From Bacteroidales bacterium (GTDB lineage Bacteria; Bacteroidota; Bacteroidia; Bacteroidales; UBA10428): a stretch of DNA of 17,179 nt. Shown here piece after piece: positions 13,422 to 17,179 of this stretch (the first letter of the stretch is position 1; each line of letters begins with the position of its first letter). The DNA is taken from positions 1 through 17,179 of the forward strand of contig JAFGVG010000421.1 in assembly GCA_016938095.1 (NCBI GenBank). Reading direction: 5' to 3'. The translations under genes and the position numbers were made by a program. Below the pieces are notes generated by a model. It was not told where the DNA came from and did no database searches. It saw only the letters and a list, made by a program, of their open reading frames with translations.

Positions 13422-13574
13422 TTACAGTTTGCCAAGCTGCTTGCGCAGACTTTCGTTCGACTTGCGCAAACGTACGACTTCAGCTTTTGACTTAGCGGCT
13501 GCACGCTTCTTTTCAATAGCTCTCTTCAGTTTCCTGTTTGTCGATTCGAGCCTTGCTTTTGCACTCCTTGCCAT
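13422..13574 (-). CDS. Very small basic coiled-coil protein (50 aa)
   Basis: ATG at 13574, TAA at 13422-13424, 50 residues: it begins MARSAKARLESTNRKLKRAI and ends VRLRKSNESLRKQLGKL. About a third of the residues are Lys or Arg, with Leu/Ile/Val heptads in the last part, so a basic helix or short coiled coil is expected. The frame fits exactly between the 619-aa gene and the next gene, has its own copy of the leader motif upstream, and uses the same codons as its neighbours, so I judge it real. It could bind DNA or bridge the genome and the capsid. Confidence 0.65.
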   Translation of the reverse strand: MARSAKARLESTNRKLKRAIEKKRAAAKSKAEVVRLRKSNESLRKQLGKL

Positions 13575-13581
13575 AGTAGAA

Positions 13582-13601
13582 AATATTAAAATGTTAAACA
13601 A
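13582..13601 (-). promoter_or_regulatory. Repeated leader motif, copy C (before the 50-aa gene)
   Basis: Minus-strand TTGTTTAACATTTTAATATT, ending 7 bases before the ATG at 13574. Matches copies A and B: shared TTGT, ACA and a T-run with AT. Confidence 0.45.
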
Positions 13602-13608
13602 GCTTCTT

Positions 13609-15468
13609 TTATCCTTTCAGACTGTCCCATATACTCCGGCCGCCTGATTCAAACTGATTCCCGGAATCATCAGCGGATGATGAATCATATTGTTCTGCCT
13701 GGTCTGCCTGATCAGCCTGATCGGCCCGGGTGGTCAGCACCGTTGAACTGGTTTGCGATCCGGTTGTTTCGGTGGTCATCTGATCGGTGTATTGCTGGGT
13801 GTTTTCAGGCTGACTTTTTATAGCTGATGCCATTGCAGTTACGGCAGCCGCTGTTGATTCTCCCCAATCAGTGGGATCAGGAGCATCATCTTTACTTACA
13901 CTTGGAACTTTCCCCTTCTTGCCTTTAAATAATTTGGCAATGGCTTTAATAAGTTTTACCACAACTCCAACTACAGCACCAATAATCTGCACATAACCTA
14001 CTCCGGAAACTTTACCTTTCATTTGTTCAGCAATTACATCTTCGGGAGATTTACCGTATTTTTTCATGATGCCATTGCGGAAAATACCCATTAGATGATT
14101 ACGCTTCATACCAATACCTTCGACAATGAAATCGGCAATTTTTTCAGCCTTTTTTCGTTTGTTGCGGGCCTTTGTTGGCATCTTTTCAATAAGTGCCTTA
14201 TCATTAATAAAAAGATATAAAAAGAATGGTGCAGCTTTAGGAAGTTGAATTTCCAGAATTCCTTTTATTATCATTCTTTGTGGCAACGTAGCAACCTTAG
14301 TAACTGCTTTTGTTACTTTTACCGCGGTTTTGGCAACTTTCCGAAGGAACTTACCGGTTTTGGTACCGTAAGATTTACGAAGTTCTTTCATAGCCTTTTT
14401 CTTTTCCTTGCCCTTCAATGTCTTCTTGATTTCTTTCTTTTTGGCTTTTTTCTCTTTGCGTTTAGCCTTCCGTTTTGCTTTTTTGGATGATTTGGCACCA
14501 ATGCGAATCTGTTCGCGCTCCTGAAGATCACCAATCCCGGCCATGCGTTTGTGAAGGGAATATTCGCCGCTTACTGCATCATCGGCAATGTCGGCCAGTT
14601 CCTCTTCCATTTCCACAGCGCCTATGAATCCCATTTTATGGTCATTTACCACTTCCAGGGCATCATCAATCATATCAATGGAATCCTGGTATTTTTCGCC
14701 GATAACGGATCCGATCCCGCGGATGTTTTCTGCAATGGATTTACAGGTGGTCATCCGATCGCGGGCGATAAGCAAATCCATTTCACCCTGGGTCATGTTT
14801 CCTGGATTGCGGCCTTTCAGGTCGAATTTAACCGGTATTGCCCGGCGCAGTCTCCTGGGCCGTCCGGTTTTCTTAGTACGTTTCTTTAAGCGGGCACGCT
14901 GTTCCAAAGAAGGAACGCGGCGTTTTCCGGCAGCGCCAATACCTGAAACGTAATAAAGTCCTTTCATATCGATGTCTTTTTTAAATGTAAATGGTTTCTC
15001 CTGGTTGTACCCCGGCATTACGGCATCCAGGGTAATGTATCCGCTTCCCTGTTTTGGCACAATAACATAAACATGGGTAGGCACACGGCTTTTGCTGAAG
15101 CTTACAAATCGGTACTTGAACGGGATGCCGGCATTATGCAGCGTGGTTGCAATAAACAGCGAATAGCTCTTGCAGTCGCTGAACTTATCGCGCCAAACCT
15201 GGGCCGGTGATTTTACAAACTGGGCCTCCGGTGGATCGAGTTTATAGGTTACGTTTTGCTTTACCAGGTTGTACAGCTTGCGGATGTAATCTTCGGTGCC
15301 GGTGGCTTTTATTGATCGGGCCAGCTCAGCGGTATCACCCAGGCATTTTTTATGCGATGCAATCAGCAGTTCAATGATGTCGGAGGTATCATAGTCAACC
15401 TTATGCAGCTGAAAATTGTTCCTTGCTGCCGGCATCACCCTGTCTGCTATGTGTGCAATGCTATTCAA
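13609..15468 (-). CDS. Large protein with N-terminal transglutaminase-like domain and Lys-rich core (putative virion polyprotein)
   Basis: A 619-aa protein. Residues about 35-155 form a transglutaminase-like (papain-fold) domain with a full triad: Cys99 in FSDCKSYSLFIATTL, His132 in THVYVIV and Asp148 in ITLDAV. A basic linker (182-210) and an acidic helical part (255-310) follow. Residues 327-385 are extremely Lys-rich (KKAKRKAKRKEKKAKKK), like nucleic-acid condensing proteins. Residues 487-520 are an amphipathic membrane-like helix, and the tail (525-619) is acidic, Gln/Ser/Thr-rich and includes a D-Q-A repeat. Five hydrophobic-x-G-[IV]-G motifs lie between these parts. Family role is probably peptidase, amidase or crosslinker; the rest of the chain is unassigned. 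ATG overlaps the upstream stop by 4 bases. Confidence 0.72.
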   Translation of the reverse strand: MNSIAHIADRVMPAARNNFQLHKVDYDTSDIIELLIASHKKCLGDTAELARSIKATGTEDYIRKLYNLVKQNVTYKLDPPEAQFVKSPAQVWRDKFSDCKSYSLFIATTLHNAGIPFKYRFVSFSKSRVPTHVYVIVPKQGSGYITLDAVMPGYNQEKPFTFKKDIDMKGLYYVSGIGAAGKRRVPSLEQRARLKKRTKKTGRPRRLRRAIPVKFDLKGRNPGNMTQGEMDLLIARDRMTTCKSIAENIRGIGSVIGEKYQDSIDMIDDALEVVNDHKMGFIGAVEMEEELADIADDAVSGEYSLHKRMAGIGDLQEREQIRIGAKSSKKAKRKAKRKEKKAKKKEIKKTLKGKEKKKAMKELRKSYGTKTGKFLRKVAKTAVKVTKAVTKVATLPQRMIIKGILEIQLPKAAPFFLYLFINDKALIEKMPTKARNKRKKAEKIADFIVEGIGMKRNHLMGIFRNGIMKKYGKSPEDVIAEQMKGKVSGVGYVQIIGAVVGVVVKLIKAIAKLFKGKKGKVPSVSKDDAPDPTDWGESTAAAVTAMASAIKSQPENTQQYTDQMTTETTGSQTSSTVLTTRADQADQADQAEQYDSSSADDSGNQFESGGRSIWDSLKG

Positions 15469-15671
15469 TTCTGTGAACTGTTAACTTGTTCGTTGAATAC
15501 AGTTACAGCTTCATCAGCTGTTTTTATACCTTTTTTCAGGAATCCCGTTGCCGGCTTTTCAACGCTGAAATTGCCGTTTTTACCGGAAAGAATGGTTTCC
15601 CTGCCTTTGGGATCATGTCCGAACATGTTTTTCTGGTTTCCGGATCCTGTATCGTTTTTCTTCTGTCCCAT
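15465..15671 (-). CDS. Small polar hypothetical protein
   Basis: A 68-aa hydrophilic protein from ATG 15671 (MGQKKNDTGSGNQKNMFG). A longer frame to 15695 would overlap the upstream stop and start inside an A/T-rich leader. It is rich in Gly, Asn and Lys at the N-terminus, so partly disordered, and ends in a helix (KTADEAVTVFNEQVNS). No motif recognised. It shares ATGA with the 619-aa gene and is probably translated with it. Confidence 0.6.
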   Translation of the reverse strand: MGQKKNDTGSGNQKNMFGHDPKGRETILSGKNGNFSVEKPATGFLKKGIKTADEAVTVFNEQVNSSQN

Positions 15672-15691
15672 TTTTATAAAGGATAAAAATC

Positions 15692-16144
15692 TCATTGATT
15701 TATAAACTGTATTTGTTTGCTGAACGGGAACTGGATGCCGTCGGCCTTTAGATTTCCTTTTATGGTAATGAAATCAGAATAATTGCCCAACAGCAGGTCG
15801 AGCAGGTTATCTACCAGGCCCAGGCTGCTGATTTTTGCCGTTATATCTTTAAGTGTAGTGGTGGTATGCGCTTTCACCGGCGAACTCATTCCATCTTTAA
15901 ACAAAGTGGCAATTACCTTATTATTGTATACCAGGCTAACATCGTAACCCTGGATAACAGCATCACGCGAGGTTGGATTTTCAATGACAAGATCAAATTT
16001 CACATAGCTGTAATCAATCTGTACCTTGTGTACGCGCGGATTTCTGATGTCGAGCGAAAGCTTAAGGAGAATGTTACCGGTACGGGTAAGGGCAAAAGCT
16101 GCTATGCCAAGTCCGGCAACTACTAATAAAGCCAATGGATTCAT
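15692..16144 (-). CDS. Membrane-anchored LEA14/WHy-like protein
   Basis: A 150-aa protein with one N-terminal membrane helix (residues 3-20, PLALLVVAGLGIAAFAL) and one beta-sandwich domain (35-148) of the LEA type 2 / WHy kind. It has the family's opening strand with a conserved N-P turn (VKFDLVIENPTSRDAVIQG), then VSLVYNNKVIATLF, a G-x-x-S-P-V-x-A-x-T-T-T-T-L stretch, and closing strands ITIKGNLKADGIQFPFSKQI. WHy domains are known in stress proteins and archaeal or bacterial envelope proteins. Here, next to putative virion genes, the membrane-tethered sandwich could be a minor virion membrane protein. Confidence 0.75.
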   Translation of the reverse strand: MNPLALLVVAGLGIAAFALTRTGNILLKLSLDIRNPRVHKVQIDYSYVKFDLVIENPTSRDAVIQGYDVSLVYNNKVIATLFKDGMSSPVKAHTTTTLKDITAKISSLGLVDNLLDLLLGNYSDFITIKGNLKADGIQFPFSKQIQFINQ

Positions 16145-16259
16145 GCGTTACATATTGGTTTATTTTATGGCTATGAACGAAAGTAAAACCGATATTACGC
16201 ATGTAAAAAGGTGACCGGGTTATGAAACGTTGAATTCTGTTAAAGAAAGTAAGTGATTG

Positions 16260-16460
16260 TTATGGTTTTCTGATATTGCGGAGCATAATGGCATCATGAA
16301 ATTCATCATCCGATATGGATTCGAGTTCACAATACTTTTTAACCGTTATGTTTTTTTTTCCGGTAATGTCCCGGAGTGTCTGCATTTTTCTCCAGGCTTG
16401 CATATAACTGCACCCATATAGCTTCTGGATGTCTTTAATCTCTAAGAAGATTCCTTTCAT
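16260..16460 (-). CDS. Small excisionase-like helix-turn-helix protein
   Basis: A 66-aa protein. Residues 6-30 (EIKDIQKLYGCSYMQAWRKMQ) read as a winged-helix/HTH in which a short helix, a C-S-Y turn and a recognition helix are visible, followed by a charged wing (ALGKKN-like, here ITGKKNITVKKYCE) and a second helix with the acidic ISDDEF. This is the pattern of MerR/excisionase-type small regulators common in mobile elements of this phylum. It is the first gene of the minus-strand block, 24 bases after a good -7 element. It may control excision or the lysogeny decision. The function is inferred from fold and position. Confidence 0.65.
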   Translation of the reverse strand: MKGIFLEIKDIQKLYGCSYMQAWRKMQTLRDITGKKNITVKKYCELESISDDEFHDAIMLRNIRKP

Positions 16461-16483
16461 TCATAACAGATTCAATGGTTTAT

Positions 16484-16514
16484 CAAATATAACCACCATA
16501 ATGCAAAGCTGAAA
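16484..16514 (-). promoter_or_regulatory. Candidate Bacteroidota promoter of the viral block
   Basis: On the minus strand TATATTTG (16491-16484) is a perfect match to the known Bacteroidota -7 consensus TAnnTTTG. A TTTC at 16514-16511 lies 19 bases upstream, near the expected position of the -33 TTTG, with one mismatch. The start codon at 16460 is 24 bases below the -7 box, which leaves a 5' leader of roughly 17 bases. Confidence 0.55.
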
Positions 16515-16656
16515 ATAAATTTTGTACCTCTTTTGCCTGAAATAAAGATAAGTGATTGAATTAAAATTTTATACAAAAACAGCAGCAAGTAAAACACCTC
16601 TAAAAAGGCTTTTTAAAAGCTGCCATATTGTTAGGATATTTCGCTGATAAAAAAAA

Positions 16657-17135
16657 TGTAGTAAACCGTGTAGTAAGAAGCACTGTTTTTCAACTGAAAT
16701 TATCCAAAAAAAGGTGTTTTTTTGAGTGTGGTCAGATTTCCTAACGTTCAAAATGTTTCTTACTACGGCAAGCCTTTCAGAAGCATTTTTTCTGAATATG
16801 CTTTAAAATAGGGAAAAAATTATTTTTTTAACCGTTATACTGTATGAACATCATTATTTACAATACATACAAGATCACACTGTTTTTTAAGGATGAAACA
16901 ATAATCGACGAAAACGCAAAAAATAAAAAGAGGTCCGGGAAAAGGTTACTACATGTTTTAGCCTCTTAAAATGTTGATATAAAATTGTTTATAACGTAGT
17001 AGGGTAAAACGGGATTTTGAAATGTAGTAAGTATGCTATGTTTGTAGTAAGCGTTTTAGTGTGGCGGTTACTACATTTTTTTTCAGCATTGACAATGGTT
17101 TGAGATGCAAAAAAAAAATGTAGTAGGTGTAGTAA
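16657..17135. repeat. Array of TGTAGTAA repeats (iteron-like or operator array)
   Basis: In this AT-rich, gene-free stretch the octamer TGTAGTAA or a close form occurs ten times. On the plus strand: 16657, 16669, 16995 (CGTAGTAG), 17023, 17043, 17119 (TGTAGTAG) and 17128. On the minus strand (as TTACTACA or TTACTACG): 16760 (one change), 16946 and 17068. Several are extended to TGTAGTAACC or stand beside an A/T-run. Spacing is irregular, with close pairs 12 and 9 bases apart. The stretch 16461-17179 otherwise holds only the promoter near 16490; no tRNA or credible open frame is seen. It may be a replication origin or a repressor-binding region. Confidence 0.65.
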
Positions 17136-17179
17136 CCACTTTTACCACCTTATTTTACACTTTTTGTATCTATATATAA

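Noticed and set aside
13696..13725. Short direct repeats (three D-Q-A units) as a possible mobile or regulatory repeat.
   Set aside because: They are in frame inside the low-complexity tail of the 619-aa protein and are explained by coding of a D-Q-A tripeptide.
16569..16751. A 60-aa minus-strand open frame in the right-hand AT-rich region.
   Set aside because: Its composition is that of non-coding AT-rich DNA, it covers two of the TGTAGTAA repeats, and it has no ribosome-binding context or recognisable protein features.
16461..17179. The clustered short repeats as a CRISPR array.
   Set aside because: The repeat unit is only 8-10 bases, occurs in both orientations and has irregular spacing, with no spacers of constant length and no cas genes.
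16461..17179. A second dif-like site to close the element.
   Set aside because: No stretch matches the TTATGTTAA or ATTTAACATAA arms with a 6-base centre; the right junction is probably outside the window.

Overview
The window looks like part of an integrated, non-tailed bacterial virus (or a remnant of one) in a member of the Bacteroidota. The host assignment rests on three things. The left edge holds the end of a tetratricopeptide-repeat protein of the kind common in Bacteroidales. The one promoter I can place carries a -7 element of the Bacteroidota type (TATATTTG). Ribosome binding sites are weak and A-rich, and signal peptides have the Bacteroidota style.

Layout. At 1-273 is the end of a presumed host gene, followed by a rho-independent terminator (294-318) and a dif-like XerC/XerD site (332-359) that may be the left attachment site. 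A plus-strand gene of unknown function (450-1022) then converges on a tightly packed minus-strand block of about 24 genes, running from 16460 down to 1012. In transcription order the block contains: a small helix-turn-helix protein (16460); a membrane-anchored LEA14/WHy-like protein; a small polar protein; a 619-aa protein with a transglutaminase-like domain and a very basic core; a 50-aa basic protein; a Gly/Ala-rich hydrophobic protein with an acidic tail; a 246-aa candidate major capsid protein with a membrane segment, followed by an intergenic hairpin; three tandem paralogues, each built of two similar beta domains; a coiled-coil protein; an SH3-plus-membrane protein; a GH73 glucosaminidase; small structural-like proteins; an Asn/Gly-repeat candidate receptor-binding protein; three consecutive exported proteins, one with a caspase-like fold; a sigma-factor-like protein and a three-repeat DNA-binding protein; and finally a lysis cassette (holin-like protein, two coiled-coil proteins, M15 endolysin, unimolecular-spanin candidate). 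The last 700 bp (16461-17179) are AT-rich and non-coding, with ten copies of TGTAGTAA or close variants on both strands. These could be an origin or an operator array.

Interpretation. No terminase, portal, HK97-type capsid protein, tape measure or tail tube gene is visible. Instead there are several membrane-spanning putative virion proteins, internally duplicated beta-rich proteins and murein hydrolases. This fits an internal-membrane, jelly-roll-type (non-tailed) virus that leaves by lysis. The packaging ATPase, replication protein and second attachment site are not in the window and would be expected to the right of 17179 if the model holds. The identity of the capsid proteins is inference; the murein hydrolases, the transglutaminase-like domain, the caspase-like domain and the spanin topology are read from recognisable motifs.
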